This document shows, one piece after another, positions 16,704 to 25,621 of a DNA stretch of 56,776 nt. The DNA comes from CAZART01 sp964487555 (GTDB taxonomy: Bacteria; Bacteroidota; Rhodothermia; Rhodothermales; VXPQ01). The stretch is taken from the NCBI GenBank assembly GCA_964487555.1, contig CAZART010000020.1, forward strand, positions 1 to 56,776, written 5' to 3'. The notes under the pieces were generated by a model, which had not been told where the DNA came from, did no database searches, and saw only the letters and a program-made list of their open reading frames with translations. A program made the position numbers and the translations under genes. The first letter of the stretch is position 1. Each line of letters opens with the position of its first letter.

Positions 16704-18014
16704 CTAGTCCGAAGATCGGGACCGAACCGCCAGCACCGGCCCCGGAAGCAGCACCTCGATGCCGTGATGCTCCGTGTCGGAGACGAGCTCTATTCGGTTC
16801 TCCCCTTTCTTGAGCAGATCGGGTGAAATAGGCACTACCGAATAGATAACGTCATGCGATCCGTCGCCGGCTACGTCGAGGGGCGTACCGTTCAGCGTGA
16901 AGTAATCTTCGACCGTTCCGGCACCGCCGTCCCACACGGACACGTGGAGCTGGGCCTCCTCGATCTGCGCCGGATCAATTTCCAGGTTGATAACGGCCGT
17001 CCTCCGTTCTCCCGCCCGCGACCAGTAGGGTATAGGTATCTCTTCCACGGCATGGAGCGTGACTTTACGTCCGGGCCGTTCCGAAATGCGCATTCCGCCG
17101 TGGGGCTCCGTCTCGTAGATGAGGTCGGGATGCTCTCTGAACCGGACCACGGCGCGAACGGCAACGTTGTCCTGGCTTGGAAGCATGTGAGTGTCCCACT
17201 CGATCGCAAACGGCGCGGTTTCGTCGGTGCCGAGGTGGGCGACGGGTTCCTTATTTTTCGTGTATCCGTGCCAGTCCGGCTCTTTTTCGTTGCCGTTCTC
17301 GTCGTATCCCCTGTAATGGCCGTAAAACTCGACGGCTTCGACGGCCGACGACCACCGTTCTCCGACCTCGAGCGACGCGTCGATACGCTCATTCTCGGGA
17401 TCAGCCCGGGCAGTGACGACGCCTTCGAAGCCGTTCAGGCCCGCAGATTCGATGTCGGCATGGTTGTCCGGAAGCGCAATCCGAAGCGCAGCATTGTCGA
17501 CGATGAAGTGTCCCCAGAACGTACTTCCGGTATCGCAGGCGAACTGAATCGCGTTGTACCCATCAACAAGATCGGTCCGCTTGAGCTGGATGGTCGGGTA
17601 CTGATGGGTACAGTGGCCTTGAGCCGTCCCGACCTGGGGCAGCGGATACGTCGATCGGCCGTTGAGGGAGACGCGCTTGTTCTCGGTTCCCGGGTGTCCC
17701 CCCCAGATTTCGACGTAGAGTTCTGCACCTTCCACCGAGAGCAGGTCTTCCTCGATGAAAATCTGCATCATCCCGTTGCCGCGCACTTCTTCGCGATAGC
17801 CGAACCGCTCATGGAGAGTGACCTCGGGAGCATTCACGCGAAAGCGGCTGTTGAATTTCGGATTGCCGTGCTCCAGACCATCCTGATACCAGTATACTCT
17901 GAAAAACTGAGGTTCGTCCTGGGCGTATGCGTCGCTGCCGACGCCTGCCAGCGCCACGCATAGGCAAACCAGGAGAACGAGCCCGGTGGGGCCATTTCCA
18001 CGCATTGATTCCAT
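16704..18014 (-). CDS. Secreted beta-sandwich protein, paralogue of the next gene (436 aa)
   Basis: N-terminal signal peptide (GLVLLVCLCVALAGVGSDAYA). It shares a plan with the 18092 gene. The N-domain has LYVEIWGGHPGTENKRVSLN, a YPLPQVGTAQGHCTHQYP segment and a HFIVDNAALRI-type strand. The middle has WSSAVEAVEFYGHYRGYDEN with DWHGYT, then VGTDE-like and WDTHMLPSQDNVAVRAVVRF. The C-domain has LHVSVWDGGAGTVEDYFTLN and closes near LLPGPVLAVRSRS. Repeated jelly-roll domains built around 'asn-gly' loops suggest a carbohydrate-binding protein. No catalytic motif is recognised. Being secreted and downstream of SusD suggests glycan binding at the cell surface. Confidence 0.8.
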   Translation of the reverse strand: MESMRGNGPTGLVLLVCLCVALAGVGSDAYAQDEPQFFRVYWYQDGLEHGNPKFNSRFRVNAPEVTLHERFGYREEVRGNGMMQIFIEEDLLSVEGAELYVEIWGGHPGTENKRVSLNGRSTYPLPQVGTAQGHCTHQYPTIQLKRTDLVDGYNAIQFACDTGSTFWGHFIVDNAALRIALPDNHADIESAGLNGFEGVVTARADPENERIDASLEVGERWSSAVEAVEFYGHYRGYDENGNEKEPDWHGYTKNKEPVAHLGTDETAPFAIEWDTHMLPSQDNVAVRAVVRFREHPDLIYETEPHGGMRISERPGRKVTLHAVEEIPIPYWSRAGERRTAVINLEIDPAQIEEAQLHVSVWDGGAGTVEDYFTLNGTPLDVAGDGSHDVIYSVVPISPDLLKKGENRIELVSDTEHHGIEVLLPGPVLAVRSRSSD

Positions 18015-18091
18015 CGTACTATACTGCTTGATTGATTGGTGTGAAGCGCCTGGCAGGCGGTACGGTCATCATCGCGCTCCGGGAACGCCGT

Positions 18092-19381
18092 TCAGTCAGC
18101 GACCGCTCCATTCTCCTTGCTGAAGGTGATCAGAAGAACAGGCCCGGGCCAGTTGATTTCGAGAGCGTGGCCGGTAAAGTCGGAGTAGATGCTGATTTCA
18201 TTCCGCCCCTCTTTAAGCCACTGTACGGGTACGTTGAGCTCATCAAAACTGTGATCGTGGAATCGACCGAAATTGTCGCTCAGCCGATGGCCGTTTACGC
18301 TGATCTCATGACGTGATCCGTCGTCCGTCTTGGCCGACCACGACGAGAGCACCAGTCTGGCTGCGGCGGCTCGATCCAGGTCGACCGGTACGTCGATCGT
18401 GACAGCCATCCGGTCGCCGTCGCGAACGCCAAGGCGCTCGCGGATGTCGCTCGGTCTGAAGGACCTGACGGACCAGTTGCGGCGGTCGAGGACGACGTCA
18501 TCGACTGCCGGCGTAAAATAGGTCAGGCCGGTATGGTCCGTAATGAGAAGCGCCAGCTTTACTGGCTCTTCCTGATCGGGCAGCCACGACGTGTCCCACC
18601 AGACCCTATGCGGAGGGGCCGTGGTTGTACCGACGTTCCGCATGAGGCGTCCATGGTTCGTTGCGTACTGCCATTCCCGGAAGACGCCGTCGCCGTCCCA
18701 GTCGAAATCCGTATAGTATCCGACGAAATCCACCTGCCTCACAGGATGCCGGCCACCGTGTACGTCGGCGTGCAGAGCGGGCACGGCCTCGAGCGTGTCC
18801 CCCGGCTCGACGTTGGCCAGGCGTCCCGACGGATGCTCGTCGTCATCGTTGTACAAGCGCACCGTAAATGCGTAGACCCAGTAGAATCCCCAATCGAAGT
18901 TGTAGCACGTTTGAGGGCCCGCTGTGAACACGAACTCATTGACACCGGCCTTCAGTGCGTCGAGCGGGATCGGTACGGCATTGCTGCCTCGAAGCGTCCG
19001 GTAATAGCACTGCGGCTGCCCCGGGGTCGATGCGGGTTGCGGAAGATAGATCCACTCGCTGCCGTTGACGCGGAACTTTTGCTCGCTCGTGCCGATGTGT
19101 CCGCCCCAGTATTCGACCGACAGCTCCGCCCGCGTCGCACCTTCGAGGTCGAGCTCCAGCGGCCGGGGCTGCCGCATTCTTGACGTAGCGTTGTGGAAGG
19201 GGTCGCCGGGAGGCCACGTGCGCGGCGTATCGGGATCGAGTTCGCTGAAGAACCCCCCATCAGCCCAGTACGTGAATTCGCGAAACACGTCGCCAGGCTC
19301 GGGCTGTGCTGCGGCAGGCGCGCAGACAAGCAGCACCACCGCCGCTACTCCCATGCCTGCGCGGACCAGCCGACCTATCAT
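18092..19381 (-). CDS. Secreted beta-sandwich protein, paralogue of the previous gene (429 aa)
   Basis: Signal peptide MIGRLVRAGMGVAAVVLLVC then APAAAQ. Corresponding segments to the 16704 protein: LSVEYWGGHIGTSEQKFRVN, IYLPQPASTPGQPQCYYRT, VRQVDFVGYYTDFDWDGDGV with EWQYATNHG, VWWDTSWLPDQEEPVKLALL, VLSSWSAKTDDGSRHEISVN and a WPGPVLLITF end. The two genes are tandem duplicates that have diverged strongly. The family is not known to me. It lies 5 bases after the SusD stop, so it is very likely co-transcribed with SusC/SusD and may be an accessory glycan-binding protein. Confidence 0.8.
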   Translation of the reverse strand: MIGRLVRAGMGVAAVVLLVCAPAAAQPEPGDVFREFTYWADGGFFSELDPDTPRTWPPGDPFHNATSRMRQPRPLELDLEGATRAELSVEYWGGHIGTSEQKFRVNGSEWIYLPQPASTPGQPQCYYRTLRGSNAVPIPLDALKAGVNEFVFTAGPQTCYNFDWGFYWVYAFTVRLYNDDDEHPSGRLANVEPGDTLEAVPALHADVHGGRHPVRQVDFVGYYTDFDWDGDGVFREWQYATNHGRLMRNVGTTTAPPHRVWWDTSWLPDQEEPVKLALLITDHTGLTYFTPAVDDVVLDRRNWSVRSFRPSDIRERLGVRDGDRMAVTIDVPVDLDRAAAARLVLSSWSAKTDDGSRHEISVNGHRLSDNFGRFHDHSFDELNVPVQWLKEGRNEISIYSDFTGHALEINWPGPVLLITFSKENGAVAD

Positions 19382-19386
19382 CTGAC

Positions 19387-20991
19387 TTAGTAACCCGGAT
19401 TCTGCGTCAGCTCAGGATTGCGACTGATCGCGGTTTCAGGAATGGGAAACAATCGATCCTCCTCGCCCAGGTCGAGATTGTCAAGGTTTGGGCCGTACGC
19501 CAGGCCGGGAAACTGGGCGTCAAATTCGGCGTGTTCGCGCACACGCTGTGTGGCGAGATCCCAGAATCGCTGCACGGTGTGCCAGCCGTGTCCTTCCGTC
19601 ACGAGCTCCTTGCGGTTCTCCGTATACACGGCCTCGCGGAATTGATCGTAGCTGAGACCGGCCAAGTCATCGAGGCCGGCTCGGCGCCGAATCTGATTGA
19701 TCGCCTCGTAGGCTTCACCGGACGGCCCCATGTTGGCTTCATTGAGCGCTTCGGCCTTCATCAGCAGCACGTCCGCATAGCGCAACAGGATGAAGTCGTT
19801 GTCATCCTCGCATTGCACGCCCGGGGCCGCGTCGGCATACTTCCTGAACGTCGGCGTGTCATGTCCATACGACTCGGTGTCATTGAGGTCGTATGTGATG
19901 GTTTCGCCCGTCGATTCGTGCGGAAATTCGAGTACGAAGGTCACCGACTTTCTCAGATCTGCGTCCTCGAACGATTGAAAGAAAGGCAGCTCCGACTGGT
20001 ACTGGTTCCACGATGAGCCGACCATTGGTTGGCCCGCCGGGTGGGGTGCCACCAGGCAAGGGAGACTTGTCCCCAGTCCGTTGGCCGGATCCTGAGGCAG
20101 CGAGAAAATGGTCTCCGGATTACCTCCGCCGGATGTCTCCTCAATGAAAAGGTCGGTGAACTGCGAGATTACGTCATCCGGCAGCGAATAGTCGCCATCG
20201 TTGATTACTTCCTGAAGGATCTCGGCGGCCTGCTGAAAATCGCCAGGCTGGGCAATAGCACGCTCTCCCATTATCCCGTTCGCCCCGTTGAGGCTGCCGC
20301 GCTGGAGGTAAACTTTGGCCAGCAAAGTTTGGGCGGCGCCTTTGCTCACGCGCCCTCTATCCGCGGCAGCATATTCGGATGCTCGAGGCAAAATGTCGAT
20401 GGCGGCCGTAAGGTCTTCGATCAGGAATTGGTAGATCTCTGCCTCCGTTGCCCTCGGTTTGTTCAGGTCGACGAGACCGACCGTCTCCGAGGTGACGAGC
20501 GGCACCCCACCGAAGAGGCCGACAAGATAGTAGTAGTGAAAGTCTCTCAGAAAGCGGGCTTCTGCTACGTAGCGTTCACGCAGCAGGGCATCCATGTCTT
20601 CGATTTCCGGCACGTTCTGAATCACGGCGTTTGCGGCATTTATACCTTTATAGGCGCCGGAATAGGCCGTTGGAACGACGTCTCTTTCCGAGCTTCCGGC
20701 CGTCCAGTCCCACAAGTCGAGTCCACCGCCGTATCCCAGCACTTCAGCCGAGGGCTTCTCGACCATGAGGATGAATTGATAGCTGCCAATGTAGCCTGCG
20801 AACGTACCCTGCGTAAGCTGATTGTACGCTCCTGCAAGTGCGGACGTCGCATCGGCCGCATTCCCGTAGAAATTCTCGGGACTGATGAAAGACGCCGGCT
20901 TCTTGTCTATGATACTGTCGCAGCTCGCCAGTGTAACGGCAAGCATGCAAAGCGCAAGAAGACGCGCGGGCAAGGAGGTCTTCATTTTCAC
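19387..20991 (-). CDS. susD: SusD/RagB-family outer-membrane glycan-binding lipoprotein
   Basis: 534 residues. Lipoprotein signal with lipobox LASC (MKMKTSLPARLLALCMLAVT, then LASCDS). Helical TPR-like core typical of SusD: SALAGAYNQLTQGTFAGYIG, AVIQNVPEIEDMDALLRERY, VAEARFLRDFHYYYLVGLFG, GVPLV; C-terminal DFILLRYADVLLMKAEALNE and the family-typical end NPELTQNPGY. It sits directly downstream of SusC, with which it forms a lidded importer for oligosaccharides. The conserved QNPGY end helps to recognise a SusD scar at 35118. Confidence 0.95.
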   Translation of the reverse strand: MKMKTSLPARLLALCMLAVTLASCDSIIDKKPASFISPENFYGNAADATSALAGAYNQLTQGTFAGYIGSYQFILMVEKPSAEVLGYGGGLDLWDWTAGSSERDVVPTAYSGAYKGINAANAVIQNVPEIEDMDALLRERYVAEARFLRDFHYYYLVGLFGGVPLVTSETVGLVDLNKPRATEAEIYQFLIEDLTAAIDILPRASEYAAADRGRVSKGAAQTLLAKVYLQRGSLNGANGIMGERAIAQPGDFQQAAEILQEVINDGDYSLPDDVISQFTDLFIEETSGGGNPETIFSLPQDPANGLGTSLPCLVAPHPAGQPMVGSSWNQYQSELPFFQSFEDADLRKSVTFVLEFPHESTGETITYDLNDTESYGHDTPTFRKYADAAPGVQCEDDNDFILLRYADVLLMKAEALNEANMGPSGEAYEAINQIRRRAGLDDLAGLSYDQFREAVYTENRKELVTEGHGWHTVQRFWDLATQRVREHAEFDAQFPGLAYGPNLDNLDLGEEDRLFPIPETAISRNPELTQNPGY

Positions 20992-21048
20992 GTCTATCGC
21001 TGTTTGGACGTAGCCAAAGTGAAACTGGGCGTCGTATTGGACGCGTGC

Positions 21049-24000
21049 CTAGAAGGTGAGATTGACGCCAACGGTATACTGGCGGGTCAAGGGATATGAA
21101 CCGGAGTCATAACCCGTGTTGATCGTACCCTGACCGAAGCTGTCCACGTCGGGATTGAGGCCGTAGTAGTCTGTTATGGTAAACAGATTCCGGCCCTGAA
21201 CGTAGATCCGGGCGTTGCGGACGACACGAGCCTGGAGCCACGAGGCAGGCAGGCTGTAGCTGAGCGTGACCGTCTTGAGCCGAATGTAGGTCCCGTCCTC
21301 GATCAGCGTGTCGGCCCGTCTGGTCTCGTTGCCGAAACCGTGTCCTGGTTTTGGATAGGTGGCGTCATATTTGTTCTCCGGCGTCCACCGTTCTTCGAAC
21401 CGCCTTAGAGAGCTGTTCGACGCCATGTCCTGTAGCTCGAGCGCTTCCAGGTTGGCATTGAAGATCTCATTGCCAAATACGCCCTGTATGAACGCGCTCA
21501 GCTCGAGCCCTCCGTAACGCAGCGTATTCGTAAAGCCAAGCACGAAATCCGGATGCGGACTGCCGATGATCGTTCGGTCGTCCGTGTTGATCACCCCGTC
21601 TCCGTTTTGGTCAACGTACTCGATTTCTCCCGGCGCGCCGTAGCCGAGGGCCTCCGCTTCGGCTTCGTCTGCAATTACGCCGTTGGTCTCATAGCCCCAG
21701 AACAATCCGATGGCGCGTCCTTCCTCGACAAGCGAGCCGATCTGATGCCCGGGGATCGTCGACGCGCCGAAGAAACGGTCGCTCTCGCCAAGATCGAGCA
21801 CCTCGTTCCGATTATAGGAGAAATTCGTGCCGGTGCTCCACGAGAACGGGCCGGAGAAGAAGTCCGTATTCAGCCCGAACTCGATGCCCGTGTTCATGAT
21901 GCTGCCTGTGTTCTTGATGGCCGAATCGAAGCCAGTACTGTAAGGCAACGTCACCGGCAGGATAAGATCTTCGGTGATTTTGCGATAAAAGTCGGTCGTG
22001 AGACGAATTCGATGATTCAGGAACGAAACGTCAAGGCCGATGTCGAGCTGGCGCGACGTTTCCCACTTCAGGTTCGGATTGGCTACGCTGGCCGGGATAT
22101 AGCCGATGACCTGCCTGTCGTTGTAAAAATACTCCCGCGTCGTCATTCGAGCCAGCGACGAGTAGGAGCCGATTTCCTGATTGCCGGCCATTCCGTATGA
22201 CGCACGGATTTTGAGGTCGCTTACAATGGTTTGATTCTGCATGAAGGACTCTTCCGATACGCGCCAGGCTATGGCACCGGACGGAAAGAAGCCCCACTTG
22301 TTGCCGGTCCCGAATTTTGAGGAACCGTCCGCCCTCGCCGTCACTGTGAACAGGTAGCGGTCGGCGAAAATGTAATTGACTCGTCCTAACCATGAGAGAA
22401 GGCCCCAATCGTCGTAGCCCGACGACACCGTCGGACCGCCTGGCTGACTTCCCGCGCCGATATCGTCATTCTTAGTGATGTCGGTGACGAAATCTCCGTT
22501 CTGCAAGTAGCGAAATTCGGTCGATTCCTCCTGCATGGTGAACCCCGCCGTTACGTCCAAGTCGTGCACGCCGGCGAACGTACGATCGAATCTCAGGAGA
22601 TTCTCATTTAAAATATTAAGCCGGCTCCGGTCCCAGGTCTGCGCGCTCCCATCTTGCAGCAGCATGATGAGAGCCCTCGTCTGATAGAGCTGGCGCGACA
22701 TCTCTTCCGTGTCCACCCCGACGCTCACGTGGAGAGACAGATCATTCGTGATATCCAGAATGCCTACGGCGTTTCCGAGCAGCCTGTTTATGTCGGTACG
22801 GTCGTCGCGTTCGTTCGTGAATGCGATCGGATTCTCGAGCGGCAGCACCCCGTAAGTCAGCACCCTGGTTTGATCGGTGTAGGCTCCATTCTCGCCGTAG
22901 GGCGTTGCGACCGGAACGAATTTCGCCGCCGTGCCGGAAACGCCTGCTTCAATCCCGATCCCGCCCTCGTCGACGAGGGAATAGAGAGCTCGACTTGCCA
23001 TCAAGTTCGTGCTCACACTGAATCGGTCACTCACATCATGGCCGAAGTTCAAGCGAAAGGAGTACCGCGAAAATCCGGAGTTGTTGATGACGCCTCCGTC
23101 GTCGAAATAGTTACCCGACGCTGCATACCGCGTGGTCGAATTCCCGCCGGTCAGGCCGAGCTGATAATTCTGTTGGACGGCAGGACCGTAGACGATATCC
23201 TGCCAGTCGGTACCCGCCCCGTAAGATGACGGCGAACCATCGAAAGGTGGACTCTCGCCGCGATTTATAGCGGCCTCGTTCGTAAACTGAACGAACTGCT
23301 CCGCATTGAGCACCTCGTAGGTGTTCGCGACCTCCTGAACGCCGATCGAGCTTGTGAAATCGACCGACGTCCTCCCGGGCGTGCCCTGCTTCGTCGTTAT
23401 CAGCACGACGCCGTTAGCTCCTCGCGCTCCATAAATCGCGGTGGCGGAGGCATCCTTGAGAACCTGTATCGACTCGATCTCGCCTAAATTCAGGGCAGCG
23501 AGCGGATTCGGACCCACGTCGAGTCCGCCGACTCCCGGCACGGCCTCTAGGTCGTTGTAGATCGGCATGCCGTCAATGACGAAGAGAGGTTCGGCTCCGC
23601 TCGTAATAGATCCTGCGCCGCGAATGCGGACCGAGATGCCGCCCCCGGGAGCAGATGAACTGGTCGTGACGTGTACGCCGGGCGCCATGCCTTGCAAGAC
23701 CTGATCGACCGACGTCACCGGCAGGCGCTGGATGTCGCTGGGTGTTATGGACGACACGGCACCGGTGAGGTCTCGCTTCTGTACTTCACCATAGCCGACG
23801 ACGACGACCTCATCGAGTCCAAGTTCCCTGGGCCGCATGGCGATATCGACGACCGTCGTTTCACCAACTTCGACAACGACACCCTCGCGAATTTCCTCGC
23901 CAAAACCGATGAAGCTAGCCTCCAGCGTATAGGTGCCCGGATCGACGTCCTGAATGACGTATCGGCCGTCCGTGCCCGTTGCCGCTCCCTGGCCGGTCTC

Positions 24001-24159
24001 GGTTACGACCACGTTCACGCCCGGCAGTGCGTTGCCGCTCGCGTCCTCGGTGATCGTGCCTTCAATCGTTCCCGTCTGCCCCAGCGAGGTGCCGGCAGAG
24101 GCGACGAGGAGGCAAGTCGCCAAAATCACCGTCTTTATAAAAGTTGTGCAGGTCGTCAT
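21049..24159 (-). CDS. susC: SusC/RagA-family TonB-dependent outer-membrane transporter
   Basis: 1,036 residues from the ATG at 24159. That start is preferred to an upstream in-frame start because a signal peptide (FIKTVILATCLLVASAGTSL) follows it directly. Domains in order: carboxypeptidase-D-regulatory-like domain (TGTIEGTITEDASGNALPGV), Ton box region (DEVVVVGYG), plug domain (SDIQRLPVTSVDQVLQGMAP, SGAEPLFVIDGMPIY, LKDASATAIYGARGANGVVL), and a beta-barrel ending TVGVNLTF. It imports oligosaccharides with SusD using TonB energy. Element B lies 573 bases upstream, so the transcript may have a long leader. It is the only intact SusC in the window. Confidence 0.95.
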   Translation of the reverse strand: MTTCTTFIKTVILATCLLVASAGTSLGQTGTIEGTITEDASGNALPGVNVVVTETGQGAATGTDGRYVIQDVDPGTYTLEASFIGFGEEIREGVVVEVGETTVVDIAMRPRELGLDEVVVVGYGEVQKRDLTGAVSSITPSDIQRLPVTSVDQVLQGMAPGVHVTTSSSAPGGGISVRIRGAGSITSGAEPLFVIDGMPIYNDLEAVPGVGGLDVGPNPLAALNLGEIESIQVLKDASATAIYGARGANGVVLITTKQGTPGRTSVDFTSSIGVQEVANTYEVLNAEQFVQFTNEAAINRGESPPFDGSPSSYGAGTDWQDIVYGPAVQQNYQLGLTGGNSTTRYAASGNYFDDGGVINNSGFSRYSFRLNFGHDVSDRFSVSTNLMASRALYSLVDEGGIGIEAGVSGTAAKFVPVATPYGENGAYTDQTRVLTYGVLPLENPIAFTNERDDRTDINRLLGNAVGILDITNDLSLHVSVGVDTEEMSRQLYQTRALIMLLQDGSAQTWDRSRLNILNENLLRFDRTFAGVHDLDVTAGFTMQEESTEFRYLQNGDFVTDITKNDDIGAGSQPGGPTVSSGYDDWGLLSWLGRVNYIFADRYLFTVTARADGSSKFGTGNKWGFFPSGAIAWRVSEESFMQNQTIVSDLKIRASYGMAGNQEIGSYSSLARMTTREYFYNDRQVIGYIPASVANPNLKWETSRQLDIGLDVSFLNHRIRLTTDFYRKITEDLILPVTLPYSTGFDSAIKNTGSIMNTGIEFGLNTDFFSGPFSWSTGTNFSYNRNEVLDLGESDRFFGASTIPGHQIGSLVEEGRAIGLFWGYETNGVIADEAEAEALGYGAPGEIEYVDQNGDGVINTDDRTIIGSPHPDFVLGFTNTLRYGGLELSAFIQGVFGNEIFNANLEALELQDMASNSSLRRFEERWTPENKYDATYPKPGHGFGNETRRADTLIEDGTYIRLKTVTLSYSLPASWLQARVVRNARIYVQGRNLFTITDYYGLNPDVDSFGQGTINTGYDSGSYPLTRQYTVGVNLTF

Positions 24160-24731
24160 AGTCGCTTCGACTCGTGTGCTCGTCCTCTTGGCGTTCTCGC
24201 GGAGCCGGAAGTCTATCCGATGCCATGCATCGGATGGCCTCCTTCGCTCACCATGCTCACCGTCTTCCTCGGTGGTCGCTCTCGAGGATAACGGACTGTC
24301 GCCACCCTCCGTGGTGTCCGCCGTCCAAGTGAATTCGTCCAGGATGAACTCAGGCGTTCTGCTTGCGACGCCTACATGGGGTCGCGGGGCTCTTCCGAAA
24401 GAACGCGGATGGTGTGACAGCATGGCATGCCCTGATCTTCTTTTCGTGATAACATCGGCCTGACCGTTCGTCTCCAGACCTTACAACTGTCCACCGCTCA
24501 CGATCTCAAGGCCTGACATCATGCCGCTGTTGCGGAAGATGATGCCGGCTCAGAGACAGCGCGGTCGCTCTACTTCAGCCTCTAAACGGACATACGAGAC
24601 GTACGAAGAAACTGAAAGGACCCTGGTGTGCGCAGCACGAACCACCCCCTGTTGGGAACTCGGGCGGCGGAGGTCGTTCGCCGTGTCTCAATAGGATCTT
24701 TAGTTAAGAAGGTACGCGACCCCGCCAGGGC
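24160..24731 (-). promoter_or_regulatory. Long leader and promoter block before susC (shared block B)
   Basis: There is no supported gene here. From about 24614 rightward the sequence is similar to 35281-35396 and 43791-43905: GAAAGGACCCTGG, GGCGGAGGTCGTTCGCCGTG, TTAGTTAAGAAGGTAC. Together with element B this is a repeated block of about 205 bases. On the minus strand the conserved TACCTTCTTAACT segment loosely resembles a Bacteroidota -7 box (TAnnTTTG); that is tentative. An open frame joining the SusC start (to 24423) shows no family similarity. Confidence 0.45.
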
Positions 24732-24820
24732 GATCTACCACGGAGTTGACTGTTTATTGCACTACATTGAACAACATGCAGTTCGACGTGCCCTTTGAGC
24801 GCAGTATGGTACGCATTCTG
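24732..24820 (-). promoter_or_regulatory. Two-part upstream element B (candidate AraC operator)
   Basis: Plus-strand reading: GATCTACCACGGAGTTGACT, then TTATTGCACTACATTGAAC (TTGCAC starting 24757) and GCGCAGTATGGTACGCATTC (TGGTAC starting 24807), 50 bp apart. Box 2 is the most divergent of the set. It is upstream of susC and borders the isochorismatase pseudogene. Confidence 0.65.
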
Positions 24821-25059
24821 GAACTCGGTACTTGCACTGGTAGATGGAGCGGCGATTCGCAGCGCCTAGCAGCACGTGCCGCTCTTGATCGGCGAGATAG
24901 TCCTTAAGGGCGAATTCGGTATTCGCCAGCGTCAGCTCGTGCCGCCTACCCTTGGTCTCAGAGATTGGGACGGTGAGAGAGGATTGGGACTCCACGCTGG
25001 TCGGACGCAGGGTGCAGGAAAACGGCAAGACGACGAGTGCGGCAGCAGGGGCAGGCACG

Positions 25060-25590
25060 GTACGCGGGCGGAATGCAGCGCTCATACTCGACACCGACGT
25101 CCGGATTGAGCTCGGGATCTTCAGTGATTTCGCGATATAGGGGATACCGATTCGCGTACGCGTGCTGCGCCACGTGAAAGATGCCGACGCCTGCGTCTCT
25201 AGCCGCATGGAGTACGGGGGCGATCTTCTCCTGCACGTTATGGTGCGCTCTGGGTACCAATCCCCTGCGTGCCCCGGCAGCCTTTTGCCTTCGATCGGAT
25301 ACGGCCCATCCGGCTCTCCCACGTTCCAGATATGCACCAGAACGAGCCCGACATGACCGGGCAGCCAAACGAGAGTCTTACCGTGCAATCCTTCTCGGCC
25401 ACTCGGCGGCATCCCGGGACCATACATCTGCGCGATCTGATAGTGCCGCACCGGAATCCGCAAGGCGGTCCTCGGCCCTGCGGCTCTCGAAATGCCGCTG
25501 AATACGAGAGCCTACTGCGAGCCCGGCGCCCGCCGCCTCCGTGCGCGTCAGGAAAGCCCTGCGCGAAGTCTGTTTCCTGGAGTCCTCCAT
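25060..25590 (-). pseudogene. Isochorismatase-family (cysteine hydrolase) pseudogene
   Basis: It starts at ATG 25590 with a Tat-like leader (SRRAFLTRTEAAGAGLAVGS). The match then moves through all three frames: RHYQIAQMYGPGMPPSGREG and HGKTLVWLPGHVGLVLVHIW with NVGEPDGPYPIEGKRLPGHA in a second frame, and VQEKIAPVLHAARDAGVGIF with HVAQHAYANRYPLY in a third. At least two frameshifts are needed, and the catalytic cysteine region is not recognisable after ERCIPP. The family hydrolyses small amides or enol ethers. It has clearly lost function. It sits at the 3' end of the 35-25.6 kb unit and before element B. Confidence 0.7.
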
Positions 25591-25621
25591 GTCGGAATAA
25601 AGGTTGTTACTCGCTCTCTCG

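Noticed and set aside
24160..24423. N-terminal extension of SusC by 88 codons
   Set aside because: The extension precedes a clear signal peptide and has no similarity to SusC; the ATG at 24159 is the better start.
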